Shown here piece by piece: positions 16,775-25,793 of a stretch of 60,516 nt of DNA (position 1 is its first letter; every line of letters begins with the position of its first letter). The stretch lies in NCBI GenBank assembly GCA_026396805.1, contig JAPLVZ010000003.1:1-60516 (forward strand). Reading direction: 5' to 3'. The notes beneath the pieces were generated by a model that ran no database searches, had not been told where the DNA came from, and worked only from the letters and a program-made list of their open reading frames with translations. The DNA is from Candidatus Falkowiibacteriota bacterium. GTDB lineage: Bacteria > Patescibacteriota > Patescibacteriia > Patescibacteriales > UBA12465. The position numbers were made by a program, and so were the translations under genes.

Positions 16775-18328
16775 TTATTTTATCTTCTTAATAATTTTAA
16801 TAATCCCTTTACCCGCATCCACTTCCACCAAATCGCCGTCTTTAAGAACGCGCGTGGCTATTTTCGTGCCCACGACGCAAGGAGTTTTCAATTCCCGGGA
16901 AACAATCGCGGCGTGGCAAGTTATTCCGCCGTCATCGGTAATTATTGCGGCCGCTTTTTTCATCGCCGGCACCAACGCCGGAAAAGTGGTGTGCGCCACC
17001 ATAATATCACCAGCATTCATTTTACCCATTTCTTCCGGCAAATTAATTATTTTTACCCGGCCCTTGGCTTTTCCCGGACAAGCGACCGTACCATGAAGCT
17101 CGGAAACTTTTTTGATAACTTCTTTTTCCAAACGCAAACTATTTAAAAACTTCTGGGCGGCGGCGCCGGTATAAATTACTCCTTTTTTATTCTTATGGTG
17201 ATAGACGCTGAAACTGCGCCGCTCATTTAAAACATCGGCGGGAAAATGCCCGCGCCGTAAAGCCGACGCGACTTCCCAGTAAGCCAAGGCTCGGGTTTGC
17301 CCCAACGATAAATCCAGCCGAGAGCTGATTTCTTTCAATATTTTGTCCAGTACATACATGCCAAAAAATATCGCGTCTTTGCGGTAGGCTTTCAAGTAAA
17401 TTATATCGGCGGCAATTTGCAATAAGCCTTTATCTTCTGGACTGATTTTTAAATCCTTAAATATTTTAGCCTTCTCGGCCTGAACTCGAGACGAATAGCC
17501 GGATAGCTCCTTAATCTTAGCGGCGGGATTAATCTTTTCTCTGGTCCAGCCCGACCAGAGGGATAAATAATAATTTAATTCATAGGCCGGTCCGATGTAG
17601 GTAAAAGGCTGCCAGCGCCACTTCTTAAAATGAGCAAGAATTTTCTGACTCAAAGCTAGCGGTAATTTATCAAGACTGTTTTCTATTAAAATAACATTTT
17701 TCTGGCTAAAAAGCGCCTCCGCTTTTTTATTTCGGCGGATTTCTTGCACTAATTTCCAAGCGGCCAATTCTTCTATCATGGCCAAACTGGGTTTTAACGG
17801 CGTCGTTAAGGTACTGAAGACATCAGCCACCTGATAGGCGCTGCCCTTAACGAGCGCCTCGGCTTTTTTCAGCAGTAACTTGGAAAAATCTTCGTCGTCG
17901 GAATCAATAAACCAGGTTGTGGAAATTGCCCAGCCATGATGAACCATTTGATGATGAATAATCTCTTGGTAGACTTCAATCAACTGATCGGTAGTTAATT
18001 TTTTTAAATTAATTTTTGAGAGGCGCGCCGAGCATTTAAAATAGACGTCAATGCGGCGAGTAGTTTCGAGGTGTATCTTATTAATCATTTCCGGTTGGGT
18101 TTGGATAACGCGCAAAGTGTGATCAATAAATTTCCGCAGTTCCTCAATCGGAAAATAAGTGGCGATATTATTATCGTCTTTCTGCGCCCAGACCAATTCT
18201 TTCAGAATTCCCTTAAAAATCGGCGGCTGATATAAGAGCATGTCAACAACGGCCGGCGTCACAAACTGATAATGGACATTAAGGATAGAAAAATTCTTGC
18301 GCCAAATTTTTTGTTTTTTATTAGCCAT
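16775..18328 (-). CDS. Helical domain plus phosphohistidine swivel domain, paralogue 4
   Basis: The 517-residue, first-transcribed member of the four-gene array. The swivel motif is GGITCHAAIVSRE with His472, followed by PCVVGTKIATRVLKDGDLVE, which is nearly the same in all four. The shared linker is LKEISSRLDLSLGQTRALAY, then EVASALRRGHF (about 340-380). The N-terminal 330 residues are helical without a recognised family. It starts 4 bases downstream of the nucleotidyltransferase gene, so it belongs to the metK transcription run. It lacks ATP-binding motifs and must receive its phosphate from another protein. Confidence 0.8.
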   Translation of the reverse strand: MANKKQKIWRKNFSILNVHYQFVTPAVVDMLLYQPPIFKGILKELVWAQKDDNNIATYFPIEELRKFIDHTLRVIQTQPEMINKIHLETTRRIDVYFKCSARLSKINLKKLTTDQLIEVYQEIIHHQMVHHGWAISTTWFIDSDDEDFSKLLLKKAEALVKGSAYQVADVFSTLTTPLKPSLAMIEELAAWKLVQEIRRNKKAEALFSQKNVILIENSLDKLPLALSQKILAHFKKWRWQPFTYIGPAYELNYYLSLWSGWTREKINPAAKIKELSGYSSRVQAEKAKIFKDLKISPEDKGLLQIAADIIYLKAYRKDAIFFGMYVLDKILKEISSRLDLSLGQTRALAYWEVASALRRGHFPADVLNERRSFSVYHHKNKKGVIYTGAAAQKFLNSLRLEKEVIKKVSELHGTVACPGKAKGRVKIINLPEEMGKMNAGDIMVAHTTFPALVPAMKKAAAIITDDGGITCHAAIVSRELKTPCVVGTKIATRVLKDGDLVEVDAGKGIIKIIKKIK

Positions 18329-18332
18329 ATTT

Positions 18333-18749
18333 TTACTCCTTACCTCGGCAATAGCTGGATTTATACTTCTCCGGATGAAAAGGCTTCAGCCTCTCTATCT
18401 TACAACAAAAGCGAAATTTAACAATTTCGCCCTTTAACTGCGATAAATCTACTTTTTGGTCATACCCTAAACAGATAACCTCCGGATGATATTTTTTTAA
18501 AACCAGCCAGCGGTTCTGTTTGTTACCTAAAACTGCTTTCCCTTCTATTCTCAACTCTTTTAAGGCTTGGGCGACTTTACCACGGCGAATAGACTCATCC
18601 TCTTGCGGCCGACGCCTTTTAACAACCAAAACATTTTTATCGCGGGCGATAATGACTATTAACTCATCGCCAAACTTTCCGGCCTGGGAAAAATATGACA
18701 AGTGGCCGGGATGGAGATTATCAAAAGTGCCGAAAGCCAGGACGCGCAT
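18333..18749 (-). CDS. Cytidylyltransferase-like nucleotidyltransferase
   Basis: This 138-residue protein begins MRVLAFGTFDNLHPGHLSYF with the HxGH motif (His13-His16) of the nucleotidyltransferase superfamily that includes glycerol-3-phosphate cytidylyltransferase, RfaE C-terminal domain and archaeal FAD synthase RibL. A later CLGYDQKVDL segment matches the GYDQ motif of the RibL/TagD group. It would join a nucleotide to a phosphorylated small molecule (for example FMN or a sugar or polyol phosphate). It lies between metK and swivel paralogue 4 with gaps of 17 and 4 bases. The precise substrate is open. Confidence 0.8.
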   Translation of the reverse strand: MRVLAFGTFDNLHPGHLSYFSQAGKFGDELIVIIARDKNVLVVKRRRPQEDESIRRGKVAQALKELRIEGKAVLGNKQNRWLVLKKYHPEVICLGYDQKVDLSQLKGEIVKFRFCCKIERLKPFHPEKYKSSYCRGKE

Positions 18750-18766
18750 AGTTTTTTAAACTTACT

Positions 18767-19918
18767 CTATTTAATCGCTTTCTTCAACTCCTCGACCTTA
18801 TCCGTATTCTCCCAGCGGAACTCCGGGCGGCCGAAATGACCATAAGCCGCTGTTTTGAGAAACACCGGTTTCTTCAATTCCAAATGATCAATGATCGCTT
18901 TCGGGCGAAAATCAAAAACTTTTTCAATCGCTTTTAAAATATCTTCTTCCGTATATTTATTCGTGCCAAAGGTATCAATATAAATTCCGACCGGTTTGGC
19001 GACACCGATAGCGTAGGCAACCTGCAGTTCGCATTTATCGGCTAACCCCGCCGCCACGACATTTTTCGCCGCGTAACGAGCCATATAGGCGCCGGAACGG
19101 TCCACTTTGGAAGCGTCTTTACCGGAAAAACAGCCGCCGCCATGACGCGCCGCGCCGCCGTAAGTATCAACGATAATTTTCCGACCGGTCAGACCGGTGT
19201 CCGCCGCCGGACCGCCAAAAGTGAAAGCGCCGGTGGAGTTAATATACACTTTTGTTTTCTTATCCATGAATTTGCCTAAAACCGGTTTAATGACTTTCGC
19301 TAAGATATCGGCGCGCACTTTCGCCAGCTCAATTTTGTCGCTGTGGCAAGCCGCAATGACTACGGTCTCAACGCGTTTAGCGATACCGTCATGATATTCA
19401 ACCGTTACTTGGCTCTTTCCGTCCGGTCGTAAATACGGCAAAACTTTCTTCTTGCGCACTTCGGCTAGTTTGGTCGACAATTTATGAGCGAGCGTAATCG
19501 GCAAAGGCATCAGTTCTTTGGTTTCGTTAGTCGCGAAGCCGTACATCAAGCCCTGGTCGCCCGCACCCTGTTCTTTATGCTCGCCGCTGCCTTCGTCAAC
19601 GCCTTGAGCGATTTCCGCGCTTTGCGAGTGTAAAGACGACATAATGCCGACGCTATCGCAGTCAAAACCGGACTCGGCGCCGTTATAGCCGATGCTCTTT
19701 AAAATCCGACGGATGACATCGTCAACCTGGATATATTCTTTGGTTCGAACTTCGCCGCCGACGACAATCATACCGTTAGTGGCGAAAGATTCCACGGCCG
19801 CATGGCTCTCCGGATCTTTTTTTAACATCTCATCCAAGATGCCGTCGCTGATTTGATCGCAGACCTTATCCGGGTGCCCTTCGGTGACTGATTCCGAGGT
19901 GATTAATTTTATGTTCAT
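18767..19918 (-). CDS. metK: S-adenosylmethionine synthase
   Basis: MetK makes S-adenosylmethionine from methionine and ATP. The 383-residue sequence has the start TSESVTEGHPDKVCDQISD, the signature GAGDQGLMYGFATNET and the P-loop-like GGGCFSGKDASKVDRS, all conserved. The length is typical. It is the first gene after a region holding two palindromic sites (19967-20004), and probably heads the operon with the nucleotidyltransferase and the four swivel genes. AhcY and a kinase upstream make a complete methyl-cycle set. Confidence 0.97.
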   Translation of the reverse strand: MNIKLITSESVTEGHPDKVCDQISDGILDEMLKKDPESHAAVESFATNGMIVVGGEVRTKEYIQVDDVIRRILKSIGYNGAESGFDCDSVGIMSSLHSQSAEIAQGVDEGSGEHKEQGAGDQGLMYGFATNETKELMPLPITLAHKLSTKLAEVRKKKVLPYLRPDGKSQVTVEYHDGIAKRVETVVIAACHSDKIELAKVRADILAKVIKPVLGKFMDKKTKVYINSTGAFTFGGPAADTGLTGRKIIVDTYGGAARHGGGCFSGKDASKVDRSGAYMARYAAKNVVAAGLADKCELQVAYAIGVAKPVGIYIDTFGTNKYTEEDILKAIEKVFDFRPKAIIDHLELKKPVFLKTAAYGHFGRPEFRWENTDKVEELKKAIK

Positions 19919-19966
19919 ATTTATTATTCCGCTGTGGTAACGGAAATTAAATTATAAATTTATAAA

Positions 19967-20004
19967 TTGTAATATTTTACAATATATATTGTAATTTTTT
20001 ACAA
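19967..20004. promoter_or_regulatory. Twin palindromic operator-like sites upstream of metK
   Basis: Two 16-base inverted repeats, TTGTAATATTTTACAA (19967-19982) and TTGTAATTTTTTACAA (19989-20004), share the form TTGTAA-N4-TTACAA and are spaced exactly 22 bases apart, about two helical turns. They lie in the 90-base gap between ahcY and metK. A minus-strand TATAAT (19956-19951) follows them. The arrangement suggests a dimeric regulator binding twice on one face of the helix. No SAM-riboswitch fold was recognised. Confidence 0.55.
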
Positions 20005-20008
20005 CGGT

Positions 20009-21265
20009 CTATGTCCCCAATTCCCAAGAACTCAAATAAGCGGCTTGCTCCGCGCTTAATTTATCAATTTTAATCCCCAATGATTTTAATTTCAGCATCG
20101 CCACCCTCTTTTCAATCTTCTCTGAAACATTATGAACTTTAATCGTGAGCTTTCCGGCGCTCTTTGCAACCTGTTCGGCCGCTAACGCTTGCGTAGAAAA
20201 ACTCATATCCATCACGCTTGAGGGATGGCCTTCGGCGGCCGCCAAATTAATCAAGCGCCCCTGTCCTAATACATAAATTCGTCTCTTCCCTAAAATATAT
20301 TCGTCCACGTTCGCGTTAACATTATAATTAATCTTACTGGCCAATTTTTTCAAGGCCGGAATATTTATTTCCACGTCAAAATGTCCGGAGTTGCAAACCA
20401 TGGCGCCGTCTTTCATGACTTTAAAATGTTCCTTATCAATAACCTTGATATCGCCGGTAATCGTACAAAAAACATCACCGACTTTAGCCGCTTCTTTCAT
20501 CGCCATTACACTGAAACCGTCCATCGCCGCTTCCAGGGCTTTAATTTCGTCGACTTCCGTGACAATAACTTTAGCCCCCATGCCTCTGGCCCGCATCGCG
20601 AAACCGCGACCGCACCAACCATAGCCGGCCACCACAATATTTTTCCCGGCGACGAGGAGACCGGTCGCCCGGATGATTCCATCCAGAGTTGACTGCCCGG
20701 TACCGTAGCGATTATCAAATAAATTTTTTGTCTTCGCGTCGTTAACGGCGATGACCGGGAGCATTAATTTTCCGGCCGCCGCTAAAGATCGCAAACGGAT
20801 TACGCCCGTCGTTGTTTCTTCCATACTGCCAAGAATATTTTTAGCTTGGTTCTTGTATTTATTATGCAACAGCGAAATTAAATCGGCGCCGTCATCCATG
20901 GTGATGTGGGGTTTGTTCTTTAAAGCCTGATTCAGGTGATTATAATAAGTCTTATTGTCTTCCCCGCGAATCGCTAAAACTTTCAGCCCGTGATTTTTAA
21001 CCAAAGCGGCGGCAATGTCATCTTGAGTAGATAAAGGATTAGAAGCCACTAAAGTTATATCCGCCCCGCCGGCCTGAAGCGTCAGCATTAAATTAGCTGT
21101 TTCGGCCGTCACGTGCATACAGGCAGAAACTCGCTTGCCTTTAAACGGCTTGGATTTCTTAAAATCATTCTTGATAATTTCCAAAACCGGCATATCTCGT
21201 CCGGCCCAGGCCAAGCGTTTTTCGCCGAGGACGGCTAACTTCAAATCTTTTACGTGGCTAGTCAT
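20009..21265 (-). CDS. ahcY: Adenosylhomocysteinase
   Basis: This enzyme splits S-adenosylhomocysteine into homocysteine and adenosine. The 418-residue protein shows the substrate domain ([41 protein letters not shown]), the NAD-binding fold [20 protein letters not shown], and the C-terminal [20 protein letters not shown]. The length matches the shorter prokaryotic form. It lies 11 bases after the kinase gene upstream, which can remove the adenosine produced. Confidence 0.96.
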   Translation of the reverse strand: MTSHVKDLKLAVLGEKRLAWAGRDMPVLEIIKNDFKKSKPFKGKRVSACMHVTAETANLMLTLQAGGADITLVASNPLSTQDDIAAALVKNHGLKVLAIRGEDNKTYYNHLNQALKNKPHITMDDGADLISLLHNKYKNQAKNILGSMEETTTGVIRLRSLAAAGKLMLPVIAVNDAKTKNLFDNRYGTGQSTLDGIIRATGLLVAGKNIVVAGYGWCGRGFAMRARGMGAKVIVTEVDEIKALEAAMDGFSVMAMKEAAKVGDVFCTITGDIKVIDKEHFKVMKDGAMVCNSGHFDVEINIPALKKLASKINYNVNANVDEYILGKRRIYVLGQGRLINLAAAEGHPSSVMDMSFSTQALAAEQVAKSAGKLTIKVHNVSEKIEKRVAMLKLKSLGIKIDKLSAEQAAYLSSWELGT

Positions 21266-21276
21266 ATTTATTTAAA

Positions 21277-22230
21277 TTATATTATTAACCTCTCTTTATA
21301 ATTTTGATAATACCTTTTTTTCAGCTCCGCTAAGCTGAAACGATGCGTCTGGGTCCCGAATTTTTCTACCGTATAAACCGCAACCAGCCCGGCCAATTGT
21401 CCGCAAGTCTTTAGATTATACCCCTTTATCAAACCTTTGATAAGCCCCGCCCGATAAGCGTCGCCGGCCCCGGTCGGGTCAGAGGTATTCTTAGGCTTGG
21501 CGGGTTTAATGATGATTTTCTGGCCGGCGCTATATATGATTGAGCCTTTAGCGCCGAGCGTAATTATTAAAATTTTAACCATTTTAACTAAATGGGAAAA
21601 CGGCAGCTTCATCTTATCGGCTATCAATTTAATTTCATAATCATTGCCGATTAAAACCTTGGCGCCCTTAATGGCTCGGCGCAATTCAGCCGGAGAAAAA
21701 GCAATCAAGGCTTGGCCCGGGTCAAAAATATAGGGGACATTATTTTTTTGATAAGCGGCAACGTAACCCAGCATTCTCTGTTTATCGTCCGCGGCGATAA
21801 TAGCCAAATCAATATTTTTAAGCGCGCCGGCAGAGCGCGCATAATCTTTCGGCCTGGCTCCCGGATAAAACGCGGCGATTTGATTGTCGGCCTTGTCGGT
21901 AATAATATAGGCCGCCGCCGTCCTGTCCGAGGAGACTATTTTAACACGGTTTAAATTAACGCCATTATTTTTCAGCCACTTATAATAATCATCAAAATCA
22001 AAACCGGCTACCCCTAGGATAATCAGTTTCTCTTGCAGTAGAGTTAAGTTATAAGCGATATTTCCGGCGGTGCCGCCAAAACTGCGGCGGCTGTTACTTA
22101 GGAAGAAGCTTAAATTCAAATTGTGAATTTCAGTGGGTAAGATGTGATCGGAGAAACGCCCGGGAAAATCCATAATTTGATCGTAAGCCAGCGAGCCGGA
22201 GACGACTATTTTTGATTTATTATTTCGCAT
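21277..22230 (-). CDS. PfkB-family kinase, probable adenosine kinase
   Basis: This 317-residue ribokinase-family protein has the N-terminal SFGGTAGNIAYNL substrate motif and the C-terminal DPTGAGDAYRAGLI signature, whose second Asp is the catalytic base. PfkB kinases placed next to ahcY are often adenosine kinases, and that assignment fits here: adenosine from AhcY would be returned to AMP. Other sugars or nucleosides cannot be excluded. Its start overlaps the end of the upstream gene by 11 bases. Confidence 0.8.
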   Translation of the reverse strand: MRNNKSKIVVSGSLAYDQIMDFPGRFSDHILPTEIHNLNLSFFLSNSRRSFGGTAGNIAYNLTLLQEKLIILGVAGFDFDDYYKWLKNNGVNLNRVKIVSSDRTAAAYIITDKADNQIAAFYPGARPKDYARSAGALKNIDLAIIAADDKQRMLGYVAAYQKNNVPYIFDPGQALIAFSPAELRRAIKGAKVLIGNDYEIKLIADKMKLPFSHLVKMVKILIITLGAKGSIIYSAGQKIIIKPAKPKNTSDPTGAGDAYRAGLIKGLIKGYNLKTCGQLAGLVAVYTVEKFGTQTHRFSLAELKKRYYQNYKERLII

Positions 22231-23161
22231 CTGATTTCTGATCGGCCTTTTGAACTCTTTTAAACTCTGCGCTCTTTAAGCGGCTGATTTCCTGCGATAT
22301 CGCTTTATGTTCAAGACTGGACTCGGAATAATTTTTTAAAAGCTGCTCTAATTCGGCGAGAGGCGAGAGGGAGGGAGCGGGTGGAACGGCGCTAGCGACG
22401 GGAGTAGAATTAAACTCCTGACTAAGTATATTCCGTTCCCTATCTCCAACATCAATACGTTTTATCTTATCCATATCAGATATTTCTTCAACATTTCCAT
22501 GATTAAAAATAATCGTTTTTCCGTCTATATTCATCAACACGGAATTCTCATATCCTTCCGGACTTTGGGAAGAAATCTTCAATTTTTCATAAATATCTAA
22601 AAGTATTTTTACTTTATCTTTATCCGTGGCGTCTAGAATCTTAACGACTTTATTATTACTTAAATACTCCAATTTTTTAACCTTATCAAATTTATCCAGT
22701 CCCAAATTAGCAACAAAGTTTTTTATCCATTCGTTTACTTTCCTGGGCATTTCTTGATCAACATACTTCTGACGACTGATTAAAATACTATCACATTTTT
22801 CCAGCGCTTCGCGCATTTTCGCCTTAAAAGCGTCCCGCTCGTCTAAGTTACTGACGGAAATAAGCTCTGTCTCCAATTTTGCCCAAATATCGAACTGGGG
22901 AATCTCCAAAGCCAAACCAAAATAATTTTTTATTAAATCAACACGTTCGTCAATATCGTTTAAAAAATTAAAACCAAGAAACCTAAGTTTTATCAGATAA
23001 TTATTATATTGGGCATACTCCGGGCTGTTTTTAACTAAACCGGATTTATTATTCAACCAATCTTTGACTAAATTATAACACTCGAAAGCGCCATTAAAAT
23101 CATTATTAGCGATAACGTAATCTATTTCTTGTTGTAGTAAATCAAAAGTCAATTTCGGCAT
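22220..23161 (-). CDS. Hypothetical cytoplasmic protein downstream of the TrbL-like gene
   Basis: A 313-residue, charged, mainly helical protein without signal peptide, membrane helix or enzyme motif. A Pro-rich stretch (about 255-270) separates the main body from a short C-terminal coiled-coil-like helix. It starts 8 bases after the TrbL-like gene and overlaps the kinase gene by 11 bases, linking the secretion-like genes and the methyl-cycle genes in one run. I do not recognise the family. Confidence 0.75.
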   Translation of the reverse strand: MPKLTFDLLQQEIDYVIANNDFNGAFECYNLVKDWLNNKSGLVKNSPEYAQYNNYLIKLRFLGFNFLNDIDERVDLIKNYFGLALEIPQFDIWAKLETELISVSNLDERDAFKAKMREALEKCDSILISRQKYVDQEMPRKVNEWIKNFVANLGLDKFDKVKKLEYLSNNKVVKILDATDKDKVKILLDIYEKLKISSQSPEGYENSVLMNIDGKTIIFNHGNVEEISDMDKIKRIDVGDRERNILSQEFNSTPVASAVPPAPSLSPLAELEQLLKNYSESSLEHKAISQEISRLKSAEFKRVQKADQKSDAK

Positions 23162-23169
23162 ATTTTTTT

Positions 23170-25785
23170 CTAAACGATAGTATTCCTAATCGTTTCTTCA
23201 GGATTAGAAACATCGGCCCCTCCTCCGCTCTTAGCTTTATCGCAAATTTCTCTAATAATTTGAGCTACTTTCGTAGCGCCGGCTCTCTCCAGAGCCTCAA
23301 GATTCTTTTTATTCGCCCCGATAAATTGAATGGTATTAATGTTACCGGTTTTTTCCAGTTCATCCCGATAAGATTTGTCTTTAGAGGCGAATAAGGCGAT
23401 TGTCGATCGGCTTAAATCCCAATGCTCGGCGTCGTGCGGTTGTCCGTTACGATAAGAACCGGTACCTAGGCGATTGACCATTCTGACAAACTGCTGAACT
23501 TGAAGTTTAGACTTCTCGGCTAGGATTGCGGCTTCTTGTTTATCTTTACCAGTTTCATCCCATTGACCGGCCGAATTCATAGTCATGGCGCCAAAAGCTT
23601 CAAAATGATTAACGGTTTTAGCTATCTCCCCGATTTCAGCCACTAAAGCCCGGGCATCCTGTTCAGTCATCCCGCCGTGAGTTTGTAAACGCTTAGACAT
23701 CTCAATCATCCCGTCATAACCGGTACCGATATTCAGCTCTTTATTAAGCTCATTATAATTACTGGTTTTGGCTAATTTCTTATAGGCCGCCCCCATCAAA
23801 CCTTCATCGTGTTGTTCTTCCGCTTCCTTATATATTCCGATCAACTGATCGGGATTAGCAAAATTAGCGATCTTCTTATTCGCTTCGGCTTCCATTTTAG
23901 CATTAACATCGGCGCGCGCCGACTGGACTTCTGACAATTTATTCTTCCGTAAAATATCTTTAGCCTTTTTAATCTCTTCATCGGCTGTCACAATTTTTTT
24001 AGATGGGGCCTGTTTTGCGGTTTGATAAACCGCAAGTTTAGCATCCTTGGCGTTTTGATCGGCGACAACATCGTCTTTATTATTAAGATTTTTCACCTCT
24101 TCTTGATTATTTCCTATCTTCTCATCAATCTTTTCAATTCTCGCTTTTTTCTTTGTTAAATTTTTAGTGTCATTTTCAGTAAGACTGCCCGTTGTTTCCT
24201 TGTTAATTAATTCCTGATAATCAGTACTACTAGTAATTGAGTGTTTTTCTGCACTTAACTTATTATTTTCTTCATCTAAATTTTTAATCTTATTCTTATT
24301 TTCTCTATCTTCCGCTACCGTCACCACTCGACTGGACTTCTGATCAATATCGGCTACCTCTTTCATGGCGTTTTCTTTCTTTTGTTCTTCTGCTTTTATT
24401 TTGTCGATATTATCCTTTGTTTTTTTAGGAGAACCGGCCATAATTTTACCGTCTAAAATATTCTGCCAAGCAACATCTCCGGTACTTAAAAGCGCGGCTT
24501 TGCGGCCAACCCATGTCTTCCCTTCTTCCGCCTGTTCCAAAACGTTTTTTCTTATTCTAGCCTGTCTTAAACCACGGTTATGCGTCACTTGTTCTCTTCT
24601 TCTTCTCTCTCCGGCAACCACATTTAAATCAACCCCAAGTTTTTCGCTGGCTATATCCCTCAAATCTCCCAGCTGTTTTCCGCCCCATTTTGCTAGTCCC
24701 ACTCCAGCTCCCATCGCTATTCCCTGCCCCTTCTGAATCGCGGCCATTCCCTTGCCGGCCATACTTCCGGCCGCCCCGCCGATTTCTTGGGATATTTTCA
24801 AACCGCCGAGCAACATGCCGATGGCAATAACGTATTGGATTAAAAATCCCGGGGTAGAAGCGTTAGACGCGGCCACGGCGCCGGAGCCAGTCGTGTTCTC
24901 AACGTTTCCTAAATTAGAAATATCCGCTTTCGCTGATTCATTAGTTTTTGTTGTTTCACTGTCAAAATTACTTTGATTATAAGTCTGCAGAGCCGCGAAT
25001 GACAACCAAATAAAGAAAGCCAACACCGGACCGACAATAAGATTTTTTACAAATTCATCCCACCACTGGGAAGCGTATTTCTGTCCGCCAGGAAAAGCGG
25101 ATAAAAGATAGGCTAAAGGCGACAAAACGACATAAAGCCAAATCATCACGAGCCGCATCACGAGCATCATCATCATCGTCACTATCGTGACAATGGCGAT
25201 CAGAAGGTAAATAAAACCCAAACCATAGGCGCCGACGACCGTCCATAAGGTGGCGCCGGTACCTTCTGTCTTAGCTAAAGTTACGATATCGCTTAATCCC
25301 AAGATATCCGTCAAATTAGCGCCGCCGACATCCTTAAAAGCATTAACGAAAGTCAGCATGACAATCTGCGCCGCGTCAATCATCAGGCCGCAGATAGTCT
25401 TAGAAAAATTAATCAGCACCGCCATTAAAATCAATTTCGGCAACCATTTCTTGTAGCTATATTCTTCCAAGTGGAGAATAGTCCCGAAAGCGATAATTAA
25501 CAATACAACCACGAAGAACATATTGCAGATATCGCGCACTATCACCCAGCCGAGTGTCACCGCCGGCGAACCGATAAAATTCTGATAGGAAGCGATAAGA
25601 ATAAGCCCCTTGATGACTATGACCAAGATAACTCCGAGCATCCAAATAAAAACACCGAGAAAGCCGGCGACAATGCTAATCACCCAATCCCAGGCCGCCA
25701 AAGCGGAATGACCGAATAAAAAAATTCCGATTACGGCGATAAGCGGCAAGATAATGGTCAAGGTTTTTTTATTTTTTAATTTCAT
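23170..25785 (-). CDS. TrbL/VirB6-like polytopic membrane protein with long cytoplasmic tail
   Basis: This 871-residue protein has an N-terminal signal-like helix ending HSALAAWDW, then about six more transmembrane helices to roughly residue 350, with the conserved-looking segment RLVMIWLYVVLSPLAYLL as in TrbL/VirB6 proteins of type IV secretion channels. A Gly-rich stretch follows, and residues 370-870 are highly charged, Lys/Glu-rich and coiled-coil-like. The tail is far longer than in classical TrbL. It would form the inner-membrane channel and reach into the cytoplasm. It lies with short gaps between two small partner genes. Confidence 0.8.
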   Translation of the reverse strand: MKLKNKKTLTIILPLIAVIGIFLFGHSALAAWDWVISIVAGFLGVFIWMLGVILVIVIKGLILIASYQNFIGSPAVTLGWVIVRDICNMFFVVVLLIIAFGTILHLEEYSYKKWLPKLILMAVLINFSKTICGLMIDAAQIVMLTFVNAFKDVGGANLTDILGLSDIVTLAKTEGTGATLWTVVGAYGLGFIYLLIAIVTIVTMMMMLVMRLVMIWLYVVLSPLAYLLSAFPGGQKYASQWWDEFVKNLIVGPVLAFFIWLSFAALQTYNQSNFDSETTKTNESAKADISNLGNVENTTGSGAVAASNASTPGFLIQYVIAIGMLLGGLKISQEIGGAAGSMAGKGMAAIQKGQGIAMGAGVGLAKWGGKQLGDLRDIASEKLGVDLNVVAGERRRREQVTHNRGLRQARIRKNVLEQAEEGKTWVGRKAALLSTGDVAWQNILDGKIMAGSPKKTKDNIDKIKAEEQKKENAMKEVADIDQKSSRVVTVAEDRENKNKIKNLDEENNKLSAEKHSITSSTDYQELINKETTGSLTENDTKNLTKKKARIEKIDEKIGNNQEEVKNLNNKDDVVADQNAKDAKLAVYQTAKQAPSKKIVTADEEIKKAKDILRKNKLSEVQSARADVNAKMEAEANKKIANFANPDQLIGIYKEAEEQHDEGLMGAAYKKLAKTSNYNELNKELNIGTGYDGMIEMSKRLQTHGGMTEQDARALVAEIGEIAKTVNHFEAFGAMTMNSAGQWDETGKDKQEAAILAEKSKLQVQQFVRMVNRLGTGSYRNGQPHDAEHWDLSRSTIALFASKDKSYRDELEKTGNINTIQFIGANKKNLEALERAGATKVAQIIREICDKAKSGGGADVSNPEETIRNTIV

Positions 25786-25793
25786 GTTAATCG

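Noticed and set aside
19919-20008. SAM or SAH riboswitch before metK
   Set aside because: The gap is AT-rich and explained by two palindromes; no conserved riboswitch core was recognised.
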